A DNA stretch of 64,000 bases from Rugalucina vietnamica (lineage: Eukaryota > Mollusca > Bivalvia > Lucinida > Lucinidae). Shown here in pieces: positions 58,201 through 62,911 of this stretch; positions within the stretch are counted from its first letter, which is position 1, and each line of letters starts with the position of its first letter. Below the pieces are notes generated by a model, which worked only from the letters and a program-made list of their open reading frames with translations, had not been told where the DNA came from and did not search any database. The DNA lies in assembly GCA_964017185.1 (NCBI GenBank), contig OZ024869.1, positions 7,710,501 to 7,774,500 of the forward strand, written 5' to 3'. A program made the position numbers and the translations under genes.

Positions 58201-60536
58201 TTTACGAGGATGATCCAATAATGATTGAGACTTTTTGAATCATTCCTAAGTAAATAAACTTGTCTTATTGTGAATATCTTGTTAACATTGCTCAATGTAA
58301 TGGGCACTCAATACCCTGATTAAAATCCACATGTAGACAACTACCTTCTGTTGCTTAGCAACGAGAGAATGTTAGTCCAATGTCCTTGGCCACGTGGTAA
58401 TTATGCATATAAAATGGGTTGCCATGGCAACTGGTGATAAAATTTCCAATCATGGCACACAGTTATTTATAGCGTTAATAAATAGCTTTATGCTCTGCAA
58501 ATATCACTAACATACAGCTTATAATTCAAGTAGGCTGAACATTTTTGCGAGAAGAGTTGGGTTTTAGTTGCGAAAATATTCAGTGATTTGGGGGGTAGGG
58601 GTGAGAAATATCTTATAACTTGAGTATACATGACACAATAAATTGTTTTAAACCTTGAAATGATCGATTATGGGGTAAATATATCAAAATAATTTCAAAA
58701 GGAACACCTGTCCCTTTCGTTTTATGTTGCCTAGCAACAATAGAATTTGGAAAATGTTATAAGCCAGAATTCATAGAGGAAAATGGTTGCTAGGCAACCA
58801 TCTCACGATCACTAGCGCAAGACTGGAATCGACCAAAGCAAAATATTTCAGAGATGAATGTTAACACAGACAATACGCAATTATTATAAGATACCGCTTT
58901 TACAATTTGTGACACAGCTAGATTTATATAGATTATGTTTGTTCAAAGGGCAGATGGTGGCCATAGGCACTGTACGAGTAGTACTTAAATAACCATAGCA
59001 ACCAAAGTTGTTCACCAAATTTGATAAAACACGCTCCGTAGAGAGGTCAAATGTGTATCTAGTAAACGAAAGTAGTAAACGTGAGCCAGTCAAAAGAGTT
59101 TATAAAACAAGAGAAAAGTCTCAATCATTATTGGATCATCCTCGTACTGCAAAGATCACGTTAGTTTTAGTAATTGCATACCTTTTACTCGGGTCTACTG
59201 ACGAAGCTTTTACGTTAAATATATTGGAAAGCCCACAATTATAGTTACAAACTAAATGCTCATTTGTGCCAAGCGAAAAACCATTATCAGTCACCAGGAA
59301 ACATACTTTAGTACTGTTCTTTTCAAACAAGCATTCTGTAAACTAGTTTAAACTATGATACGACATCGTAGCACCATGCGTATACTGGACTTAGTTTTAT
59401 GCGATTCTCGTGCGTGTTTTGCAAACACGATAAAGAGCATACATGATAAAGAATATAACATTTTTTGACAAAACAAAATCGCCTTCGTTGATGGTGCGTA
59501 AACAACAAAACAGTAATATCTGCCAAAATATGAGTCGCCTCGTGGGAAAACCAACAATGTGGTTTCCGAACAGGTTCGACACAAACCGGACTGCACAGTA
59601 ACGGAAGACAGCCAAGTAGAAGTATGAAATTTCGGATTTAAGTAGAAGAGGAACTGTACTATCCGAGTAGCGAAAACAAAGGCACTGATCAGCTTCGCAG
59701 TTACAGCGAAAGTGGTCTGCGCCTTTGTTTTCGCCTAGGCAGATTGTTGGTTTTCCTTTGTTATTACTAAGCTTAAGAAATGTTCCTCGAAAAACATTTG
59801 ACATGTTGACCATGGGAACGGCTGAAACACGTGCACTTCGGGGGGGGGGGGGGTTCTTTGGTTGATTGACTGATTGATATTACATACCTGTAATACGTCT
59901 ACTGGAGGCTTTATATGCCTAGTGGATGCACTGTCGAAGCACTCGTCAGAGCTACGTAAGGTAACATTGCCGAGACGAAACCCCAAAATTACCATGACAC
60001 ATTTGCGCAAGCAGTCAATAGGGGCAACCATTAAACACCTCCTAACGTTTCAACGTCATTTGAAACACGTGATTTTACGTCGATACGTGTGTGTGTTTGG
60101 AATTTTTGACTCCTCTCTCATTTTTCGCACAGTTTCTCAAAGATGAAAGAACACATTCTGCGTTTATAATACGAATTAATTTGACATAAAGATAATTACC
60201 ACAGCAGTAATATCATAGGAGATATGACTGAAATAAAAAAGTGTAATGTTTTTTGGTTTTTTTTTTTTTATTCAGTATACTTACTGGGTGGACATATTTC
60301 TATAGAAAACAAGCCAACAAATTCAGTTTGTAAAAATCCATAGCTAAACGATGGAGATGATGAACGCCAAGAACAAATTCTAGAGGCCTCGAGTATATCA
60401 AGAGAACAGTGTCGCATGAGAGTGTATCCTGGTTCATGTACAACGCTATAGGAATAATCGACTAGGAGCCTGTAGGTCTTGAGTATTTCACTTAGGTAAC
60501 AGGCTCTGTTCTTTTTACGTCGGATGTGCTTAACAT
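22749..60536 (-). CDS. Gene B: CUB/C-type lectin/LDLa/fibrinogen-like/LRR seven-helix receptor (GRL101- and relaxin-receptor-like)
   Basis: There are 19 exons in order from 60536 down: 60285-60536, 50851-51056, 46579-46858, 43880-44254, 42476-42688, 37238-37310, 36438-36607, 35042-35149, 34286-34310, 33573-33655, 32535-32657, 31130-31315, 30498-30780, 29266-29432, 28352-28486, 26209-26325, 25101-25224, 23271-24715 and 22749-22936. All phases agree and give about 1516 aa, incomplete at the N terminus. Order of parts: an unknown cysteine-bearing segment, CUB, CUB, C-type lectin, LDLa x4, fibrinogen-like module, LDLa x2, LRR with cysteine cap, hinge, and seven membrane helices with DRL and NPFLY motifs. 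The nearest known family is the type C leucine-rich GPCRs (RXFP1/2, Lymnaea GRL101). It should sit in the plasma membrane; the ligand is unknown. Domain identity rests on motifs; the joining is inference. Confidence 0.85.
23271..24715 (-). CDS. Gene B exon, leucine-rich repeats, hinge and membrane helices 1-6
   Basis: It starts at an LRR N-cap (CPTGCSCSGLTVSC). About six to seven repeats follow (LIMLDLTSNHLKNLPSHLF is the clearest), then a hinge with FCCIRPYFLPADRC and SSCDDLLRHEVIRPF as in relaxin receptors. Six membrane helices follow: SNLAISDFLMG in helix 2, ITIDRLLVVKYPF after helix 3, MCWFPVGFI in helix 6. The whole module sits in one 1445-nt exon, unlike the multi-exon LRRs of vertebrate LGRs. 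Confidence 0.93.
25101..25224 (-). CDS. Gene B exon, LDLa module 6
   Basis: The acceptor is tgtttgcag and the donor acac|gtgagt. It contains CVSEFRCLDSNVCLPRHYIC, DGYPQC and KGDDERLC. It joins in phase 2 to the LRR N-cap. Confidence 0.88.
25309..25720 (-). mobile_element. Retroelement 3' tail
   Basis: On the plus strand it starts gtaggtacaagtaggc and runs through the ctcaccctcagcttctgcag block. It lies in the gene B intron between LDLa modules 5 and 6, about 85 bp from exon 25101-25224. Confidence 0.75.
26209..26325 (-). CDS. Gene B exon, LDLa module 5
   Basis: The acceptor is actttatag and the donor tgtg|gtgaga. It contains CPNNYFKCPESFCVEKQYVC, DGKPQC and SGEDEKIC. All six cysteines are present and both ends are phase 1. 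Confidence 0.88.
26693..26999. repeat. Dispersed repeat, copy 1 of 2 (other at 34394-34690)
   Basis: It shares gagatcctttcagagca-type, tttggcaacatg and tacaaagactag blocks in the same order and orientation with 34394-34690. Unclassified and non-coding. Confidence 0.7.
27131..28160. mobile_element. Non-autonomous DNA element with internal 161-bp tandem repeats
   Basis: Its ends are short inverted repeats (tatgtcccccc at left, ggagggacata at right). Inside, four monomers of about 161 bp start at 27303, 27463, 27624 and 27785 (cgaaatttacccatctac). The right flank carries a GACGCC-type run. It resembles bivalve elements with about 160-bp core repeats (pearl-type; BIV160-type satellites). The comparison is from memory of their structure, not of their sequence. 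Confidence 0.7.
27303..27895. repeat. 161-bp tandem repeat, 3.7 copies
   Basis: Successive copies start 160, 161 and 161 bp apart and differ by only a few bases each. Confidence 0.92.
28352..28486 (-). CDS. Gene B exon, cysteine-bearing linker
   Basis: The acceptor is tattctgtag and the donor tgtg|gtaagt. It contains GLACGHNATT, ARCLYTLDAFDHIVGCR and HLQNC. A similar segment (C-x-VGC-x-x-x-x-HL-x-x-C) precedes LDLa modules in GRL101-type receptors. Confidence 0.8.
28806..29010 (-). mobile_element. SINE-like repeat, partial
   Basis: It matches the family at 20125-20452 in opposite orientation (acttttcctggacaggctc, cagttgattggaggcac). Confidence 0.55.
29266..29432 (-). CDS. Gene B exon, end of fibrinogen-like module
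   Basis: The acceptor is ctatttcag and the donor gcag|gtaaaa. It encodes IEDCEKSRSFPNKTFHLSF, DDGTIQSMIL and MPITCYA. The DDG-x-I followed by a hydrophobic run fits the closing part of a fibrinogen-like domain. Phase 2 in and 1 out. Confidence 0.65.
29982..30272. repeat. (CTAC)n/(CATA)n array with two embedded identical inserts
   Basis: About eight CTAC units lead into CATA arrays. The same unit 'caatgaaaggcctgtatac' interrupts the array at about 30093 and 30195, which points to higher-order duplication. Confidence 0.9.
30378..30417. repeat. Poly(A) tract
   Basis: About 40 adenines. Similar tracts lie near 31778-31823, 37036-37077, 38466-38494, 39299-39343 and 44279-44310. Confidence 0.95.
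30498..30780 (-). CDS. Gene B exon, middle of fibrinogen-like module
   Basis: The acceptor is gatttatag; phase 1 matches the exon at 31130. It reads EGGEVECDFARVITDSK, then an open stretch with ESCYQTVHQLC and EWKARSNIHACHC. This pattern (V-x-C-x-F, then S-x-x-C-x-Q) resembles the fibrinogen-like part of contactin-associated proteins. The donor act|gtacca is chosen for phase 2; it is weak, and ctt|gtatga a little upstream is an alternative. Confidence 0.65.
31130..31315 (-). CDS. Gene B exon, LDLa module 4 and start of fibrinogen-like module
   Basis: The acceptor is cctttag and the donor atag|gtaaga. LDLa: CNNGNSFLC, YCIPKVFVCDGIKDC, SGADELDC. Then DSCQALWDAGYQTSGIYDI, like the opening of fibrinogen-like domains (C-x-G-x-x-SG-x-Y-x-I). 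Confidence 0.85.
31639..32366. mobile_element. TA-flanked DNA element, TIR family 'TACTGAACAAAAA'
   Basis: It starts tatactgaaaaaa and ends gcgtttcttttttgttca. Its interior matches the copy at 61741-62427 in opposite orientation (gcaacagacctgaaatta block). A poly(A) run is inserted. No transposase; non-autonomous. Confidence 0.75.
32535..32657 (-). CDS. Gene B exon, LDLa module 3
   Basis: The acceptor is atttcag and the donor tgtg|gtaaaa. A complete six-cysteine module: CDLDTEFTC, NCLPVSKRCDGKPDCFD, HTDEYNC. A 234-bp transposon ends four bases upstream of the acceptor CAG. Confidence 0.85.
32665..32898. mobile_element. 234-bp GAGCCGCC-type DNA element at a gene B splice acceptor
   Basis: The ends are gagccacccc and ggcgtctc, flanked by AAAT at 32661-32664 and 32899-32902 as a 4-bp target duplication. 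An inner hairpin is built on gcgaagctgatcagc. The acceptor CAG of the LDLa 3 exon (32658-32660) follows the duplication directly. Confidence 0.85.
32957..33190. repeat. Dispersed repeat with perfect hairpin, copy 1
   Basis: It starts ttaacccatat, runs through gggtgagt and contains the hairpin at 33087-33153. Copy 2 lies at 33678-33880, on the other side of the LDLa 2 exon. Confidence 0.75.
33087..33153. repeat. 67-nt near-perfect hairpin
   Basis: The arms gcaaacagaatagccccag and its reverse complement surround a gacgccgc/gcggcgtc inner stem with a 3-4 nt loop. Confidence 0.9.
33573..33655 (-). CDS. Gene B exon, rest of LDLa module 2
   Basis: The acceptor is gatcgatag and the donor tgtg|gtttgt. 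It reads CDDGNCVSVSVMCDHIPDC then TNAEDENC. Phase 2 in requires the microexon upstream. Confidence 0.8.
33678..33880. repeat. Dispersed repeat, copy 2 (hairpin half lost)
   Basis: The same order as 32957-33190 but only one hairpin arm remains. Its edge lies about 20 bp upstream of the acceptor of exon 33573-33655. Confidence 0.7.
34286..34310 (-). CDS. Gene B microexon (25 nt), first cysteine of LDLa module 2
   Basis: The microexon is flanked by catatttcag and gtgaga. It encodes DSCEADQF plus two bases of Arg. It turns the incomplete exon at 33573 into a complete LDLa pattern with matching phases (1 in, 2 out). Confidence 0.75.
34394..34690. repeat. Dispersed repeat, copy 2 of 2 (other at 26693)
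   Basis: See 26693-26999; same orientation, clearly diverged. Confidence 0.7.
35042..35149 (-). CDS. Gene B exon, LDLa module 1 (degenerate)
   Basis: The acceptor is cttattag and the donor acag|gtatga. It contains RCRNGEVISILGRCDDFTDC and FDHSDEEHC. The calcium-binding end (D-x-SDE) is kept, but the first and third cysteines of the six-cysteine pattern are missing. Confidence 0.75.
35440..36318 (+). mobile_element. Retroelement copy with end of reverse-transcriptase ORF
   Basis: The plus strand shows SEPEFYGDFVYK-like residues near 35480, then the non-coding tail ending at ggctacttgtac. Broken and 5' truncated. It lies in the gene B intron between the lectin end and LDLa 1. Confidence 0.75.
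36438..36607 (-). CDS. Gene B exon, C-type lectin end
   Basis: The acceptor is ctaacag and the donor actg|gtaagt. It contains RCTVMRY, ISCYEPMATLAVCQYD, the closing cysteines of the lectin fold, followed by a linker. The usual EPN or WND calcium motifs are not evident (position two reads SCYE), so calcium-dependent sugar binding is uncertain. Confidence 0.85.
37238..37310 (-). CDS. Gene B exon, C-type lectin centre
   Basis: This 73-nt exon is too short to stand out by length. It reads LWKGVDRQSQYRWSDGSPVT with YTS and a split Trp codon, matching the W-x-D-G core of C-type lectins. Phase 1 in and phase 2 out fit both neighbours. Confidence 0.85.
37598..37740. repeat. Copy of the 'catcagga' inverted-repeat family
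   Basis: It contains aaacatgtccgtg, ccccacttttatatag and aacatagattgtgggtac as in the copy at 42148. Confidence 0.65.
38800..39180 (+). mobile_element. Retroelement 3' tail
   Basis: The tail with actgagtggccgcctattgg and ggtgggaatgac. It lies in the long intron inside the lectin domain. Confidence 0.7.
40466..41545 (-). mobile_element. Retroelement copy with reverse-transcriptase fragments
   Basis: The minus strand shows VGIPMGTNCAPLVADL, a reverse-transcriptase motif (about 40680-40770), and further up YKARFIANSISC and ELSRLLTSCLTAI. These motifs support a Penelope-like or related reverse transcriptase. Broken, several breaks; a related tail lies at 41755-41995. Confidence 0.7.
41755..41995 (-). 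mobile_element. Retroelement 3'-tail fragment
   Basis: It contains cgccttggaacggtcagt and the cctcagcttctgca block. Confidence 0.65.
42148..42430. mobile_element. 'catcagga' family, fullest copy
   Basis: It begins tcaggaaaacatgtccgtg. It contains a hairpin (ccccacttttatatagt...) and a central palindrome on gaaccgcctcatcgaggcgg, then a diverged tail. Probably a non-autonomous DNA element. It lies immediately downstream of a gene B splice donor, in the intron. Confidence 0.65.
42476..42688 (-). CDS. Gene B exon, N-terminal half of C-type lectin domain
   Basis: The acceptor is tacatttcag and the donor atcg|gtaatt. It contains KCYVLFDM, TWTFVDTQIC, LVSLRSELEQDF and FVYIG, the first cysteines and the two helices of a C-type lectin fold. 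Confidence 0.85.
42899..43518. mobile_element. TIR element, about 620 bp, long terminal repeats of about 85 bp
   Basis: The left end tactactcaaaatttgataa and the right end ttatcaaattttgagtagta are inverted copies, continuing through ggtattattttccata. TA flanks. No transposase seen. It lies in the gene B intron before the lectin. Confidence 0.88.
43880..44254 (-). CDS. Gene B exon, CUB domain 2
   Basis: The acceptor is gcgaatcag and the donor aaag|gtaata. It has phase 1 at both ends and holds a complete 125-residue domain: CTWDDGIVIS opening, YIQLSFTMFDIS core, closing GFKAEYTAR. Four cysteines are visible. Confidence 0.85.
44352..44520. repeat. Copy of the 'catcagga' family
   Basis: It starts catcaggaaaacaagtccg, followed by ccccacttttatactgt and acccacaatctatg. 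Confidence 0.65.
45029..45225 (+). mobile_element. tRNA-derived SINE, head partly deleted
   Basis: It reads gcggcccccgtggtcgagcg then gttcgagcccc (box B) and the shared body cacatgtgagacaagccaag, ending in an A-rich tail. Confidence 0.8.
45245..45477. mobile_element. TIR element, 'TACTGAACAAAAA' family, 233 bp
   Basis: It begins tactgaacagaaaaaagga and ends ttcttttttgttcagta; non-autonomous. Confidence 0.8.
45636..45915 (+). mobile_element. tRNA-derived SINE, full-length
   Basis: It carries box A (ggccgagtggttaagagcg), box B (ggttcgaacccc), a tRNA-Leu/Ser-like head with a long variable arm, a body (cacatgtgagacaagcc), cttgaaagggacgataaag and an A-rich tail. Confidence 0.88.
46058..46330. 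repeat. Copy of the 'catcagga' family, with (TAA)n
   Basis: It starts catcaggaaaacatgtcgg and contains a (TAA)9 run at about 46220-46247. It abuts the 234-bp element that begins at 46343. Confidence 0.6.
46343..46576. mobile_element. 234-bp GAGCCGCC-type DNA element at a gene B splice donor
   Basis: The ends are gagccgcccc and gaggcggctc, with ACCT on both sides (46339-46342 and 46577-46580) as a 4-bp target duplication. In gene sense this reads AGGT, so the donor AG|GT is the duplicated target and the element's own first bases give GTGAGC. Confidence 0.88.
46579..46858 (-). CDS. Gene B exon, second half of CUB domain 1
   Basis: The acceptor is tttctacag in phase 0 and the donor tcag|gtgagc. 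It encodes YMYMGRFSDN to AAGFRILAFPAS, typical of the closing CUB strands. The donor dinucleotide lies in the target-site duplication of a 234-bp transposon. Confidence 0.8.
47087..48600 (-). mobile_element. Retroelement copies inside a TIR element
   Basis: Tail pieces at 47087-47150 and 47638-48575 on the minus strand, the latter with reverse-transcriptase end residues in broken frame, and a short plus-strand tail at 48637-48680. Flanking tactcatcaaaag (47077) and cttttgatgagta (49160) suggest one host element with later insertions. Confidence 0.6.
49251..50126. mobile_element. TIR element, about 880 bp
   Basis: aaataagttagggaacac at left and gtgttccctaacttatt at right are inverted copies. 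Short frames inside do not resemble a known transposase. Confidence 0.75.
50851..51056 (-). CDS. Gene B exon, first half of CUB domain 1
   Basis: The acceptor is tataataag and the donor cag|gtattt, phase 0. It encodes the CUB opening (KPGIITNLDYPFHYSSGE, IWCWKI) up to NVSFNGNQ. Several N-x-S/T sites are present. Confidence 0.8.
51394..51492. mobile_element. Small inverted-repeat element, about 99 bp
   Basis: tgttcccccccgagtccca at left and tgggactcgggggggaaca at right form a near-perfect stem around about 60 bp. Confidence 0.85.
52309..52465 (+). mobile_element. tRNA-derived SINE, body only
   Basis: cacatgtaagacaagccaag, then the cttgaaagggacattaaag tail, without the tRNA head; same family as 45636. 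Confidence 0.8.
53246..54287. repeat. 521-bp direct duplication (two adjacent copies)
   Basis: acgtggtttgtcagaaaagt begins both copies, at about 53247 and 53768; nearly every base agrees. The start looks like a mariner-type terminal repeat. Both copies hold the same 60-90 codon open frames, which match no transposase I recognise. Confidence 0.9.
55050..55365 (+). mobile_element. SINE-like repeat
   Basis: Same family and orientation as 20125-20452 (agtcaaaccatcca, gtgatgacatcct, CAAA tail). Confidence 0.6.
56039..56273. mobile_element. 234-bp GAGCCGCC-type DNA element
   Basis: gagccgcgacgcgagaaaac at left and gtgacgcggctc at right; opposite internal order to the copy at 46343. The internal hairpin is kept. 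Confidence 0.8.
57406..57838. repeat. 94-bp direct repeats separated by about 245 bp
   Basis: atgcattcacgctagtacat begins near 57406 and 57744, and both end atatattgcagg. One mismatch seen. Confidence 0.9.
59531..59755. mobile_element. 234-bp GAGCCGCC-type DNA element, right end diverged
   Basis: gagtcgcctcgtgggaaaac at left; internal gcgaaaacaaaggc and aagctgatcag-type hairpin; ends near gattgttggttttcc. Confidence 0.75.
60229..60277. mobile_element. Terminal fragment of 'TACTGAACAAAAA' family at a gene B splice donor
   Basis: gtgtaatg, a T-run, then ttcagtata matches the right end of 45245-45477. In gene sense the intron reads GTAAG followed at once by TATACTGAA. Confidence 0.65.
60285..60536 (-). 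CDS. Gene B first visible exon, unassigned extracellular segment
   Basis: The acceptor is tttacag and the donor ccca|gtaagt. It has phase 1 at both ends and encodes 83 residues with four cysteines (RACYLSEIL, RHCSLDIL, RICSW, EICPP). I do not recognise the domain. The donor runs straight into the terminal repeat of a TA-inserting transposon. Confidence 0.7.
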
Positions 60537-60698
60537 CTGTAAATAAACAACACACACTAACATAGAATACAGAATACAGAATACATGTGTTTATTAAAGT
60601 CTCACTTTTGTACATAGTTACAATAAAAACCTAAAATGAGTATATTAATATGTATATTATGAGATTTAGATACATACATCAAACAATCAAACCCTAAT

Positions 60699-61683
60699 TG
60701 TAACACTGGATCCAAGATGGATGCTTTAATTGTGTGTTTGTTTGTTTGTATTGAGGCTAAACGTCCTCAGTAGTCAACAAGTTTTCATCTATGACGCTTA
60801 CTGGGTTTAACCAGTACTTCAGGAAGTTAATGTGTCTTGCTAAAGAACACAACACGGTGACGCCTGTGGGGATCGAACGATGCTTAAATGATATGCGGTA
60901 AGTTTATTTTGTGATTTTATCATTCTATTTGTGCCTAAGTGGGCTTTCGCCTTTCGGCTTCTGCAGAGGCGTAGTAAATAACACATATTAAAAGTGTTTA
61001 TTTGTTTGTTTGAATTAATGCTTTACGTCCCAGTCAACAGCAATGGTCATGTCGGGACGTTGCCTGCATTTTATGGGACTTTTACCCAACATTAGGATGT
61101 CATGGCACTCAAAATGCGCTTCATAAATATAATCACCCAACTAAGCAATAAGCCTTATATGTATGGATGGTTTGACTAAACCACTTTTCCTGGGCAGGCT
61201 CAGACATAAGCGGTTAACCAGTAATCAGATGGTCGGTCAGTGGATTAGAAGCTTTGCCTGGAGGCACAAGCAGCCCATCTATTTCTCTTAGGCCCCAATG
61301 GGCGGGGCCCATATTAAGAGTGTGATATATATATATACTTATATTTTCCAAATTTCGTAGTCATTTTCACTGGAGTTCAATGTTTCTAGTTTGTAGCGGT
61401 GTGTTTATTTTATGTAGTTATATTAAGGTTTTACCATAATTATAGTAGTATGCAGAATTTTTAGATTGCTCTTTTTCTCTTATATATATAGTCTTTGACT
61501 TCCTATGATAGGCAAATGTAGATATCACACTCTTAATATGTAGTATTTAGTACGCGTTTGATGAAGCCGAAAGGCGAAAGAGCGCTCAGGCACAAATAGG
61601 ATTTTGCATTGTCGATGATAAAATCTCCACATATACTTACCGCATATTATTTCAGCATTCATTTTGGATCCAGTGCTACCGAC
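60699..61683. mobile_element. Foldback-like element with two inserted repeats
   Basis: Its left part (cactggatccaagatgg, atgatatgcggtaag, cgcctttcggctt) reappears inverted at the right (aagccgaaaggcg, cttaccgcatattat, tttggatccagtg). A SINE-like repeat in minus orientation (61000-61310) and another repeat (60738-60880) sit inside. Confidence 0.75.
61000..61310 (-). mobile_element. SINE-like repeat
   Basis: The (TTTG)n start and ttacgtcccagtcaacag are the reverse complement of the 20125 family; it ends gccccaatggg. Confidence 0.65.
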
Positions 61684-61686
61684 AGG

Positions 61687-61690
<4 letters not shown>

Positions 61691-61742
<52 letters not shown>
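61691..61742. repeat. (TA)n microsatellite
   Basis: About 25 TA units directly before the TIR element at 61741. Confidence 0.95.
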
Positions 61743-61743
<1 letters not shown>

Positions 61744-62427
61744 TGAACAAAAAAAAGAAATGCAACAATTATATTCCACTAAATTTTGAGCAAACTAAGA
61801 TACAAACAGAAATCATTGCATTTTCTACTTCTGCACTAGATGTCAGGCTTCCGAATACAAGAAGCGATTTTCATTTTGATGAGTATTTACGGAGTTATGA
61901 GGTGCCGACCGTGGGCATGCTGAAAGTAGTAAACCACACAGTGCCCATGCACAAGCATTAAAATAATGGTACGATTTAAATCCGCTATAAACCCCCATTA
62001 AAATCACAATGTACCACTCAGCAGATAACTCACACGTTAAAGAAATAAATGGAGTAAAATTGAAATTATTCCTCTTTCAATTAAACATATAGGGATTTTG
62101 ATGGTTTTAATTACGAGCTTGTGTGCGGTGGAACTTTTTATCTTTTTCATGAATTTTAATAAGGGTACAGCTGACATTGTTTCTTGATGATTTGGAGGTA
62201 CAAAACTGTGTGCTTGCGCAGAGCAAATCGTTCCGGATTTACATTATTTAAGACGACAAAAAAATCTCATTCAATTTTTATCGAAATGAAAGTCATTTTT
62301 TGCATGATATACCTAATATCCCATGAATTGGAATCATACAGCAACAGACCTGAAATTATCAACGTTTTACCCTAAAACTCAAAAATCCTTGGTGGCCTAT
62401 TGTTGCGTTTCTTTTTTTGTTCAGTAT
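61741..62427. mobile_element. TIR element, 'TACTGAACAAAAA' family, about 690 bp
   Basis: tactgaacaaaaaaaagaaa at left and gcgtttctttttttgttcag at right; interior equal to 31639-32366 inverted; no transposase. Confidence 0.85.
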
Positions 62428-62448
62428 ATATTACCTAAATCTCAAAAT

Positions 62449-62911
62449 ATATATACTTAACACCAAAAGTAACTTTACACTTTTCATTCCCAAATATATC
62501 TTCATTCGTTTTGAATCTATTGGAGTGTGTCTCCGACACATGTCGGAGCATTATGCATGTAAAGCGGTCGACATACATGTAACTTAATTCACTTGCGAGT
62601 TAATTTCAACTTAAATAAGCAATACAGTAACATCTTTTAAAGACTTGGTCTCTAAACTTTATAATTGGCAATGCATAAAACAACAGTAACACACCAAAAG
62701 TGATATGATTTGGAAAAACATTATTTTAACCCCTTGCCGGGGACGTGCGGCAGCATTCTGTCATGAAAATTCTTAACATTTCGCCCACCTAATGCGTACA
62801 TGATCGGACTTCAATACACATCAAACACTTTATAAATATTACACACCTATACCGAAAAAAACTATCTACAAAAACAGTGTAAAGTTACTTTTGGCTTCGA
62901 GTATATATACT
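62449..62911. mobile_element. TIR element, about 460 bp
   Basis: accaaaagtaactttacac at left and gtgtaaagttacttttggc at right, with tatatatac ends. Confidence 0.85.

Larger units (their letters stand above)
51057..60284. other. Gene B intron (9.2 kb)
   Basis: It holds a small TIR element (51394-51492), a SINE fragment (52309-52465), a 521-bp direct duplication (53246-54287), a SINE-like repeat (55050-55365), 234-bp family copies (56039, 59531), a GACGACGG-rich tract (57027-57085), a 94-bp direct repeat pair (57406, 57744) and a G-run of 11 (59841). No exon found. Confidence 0.5.
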
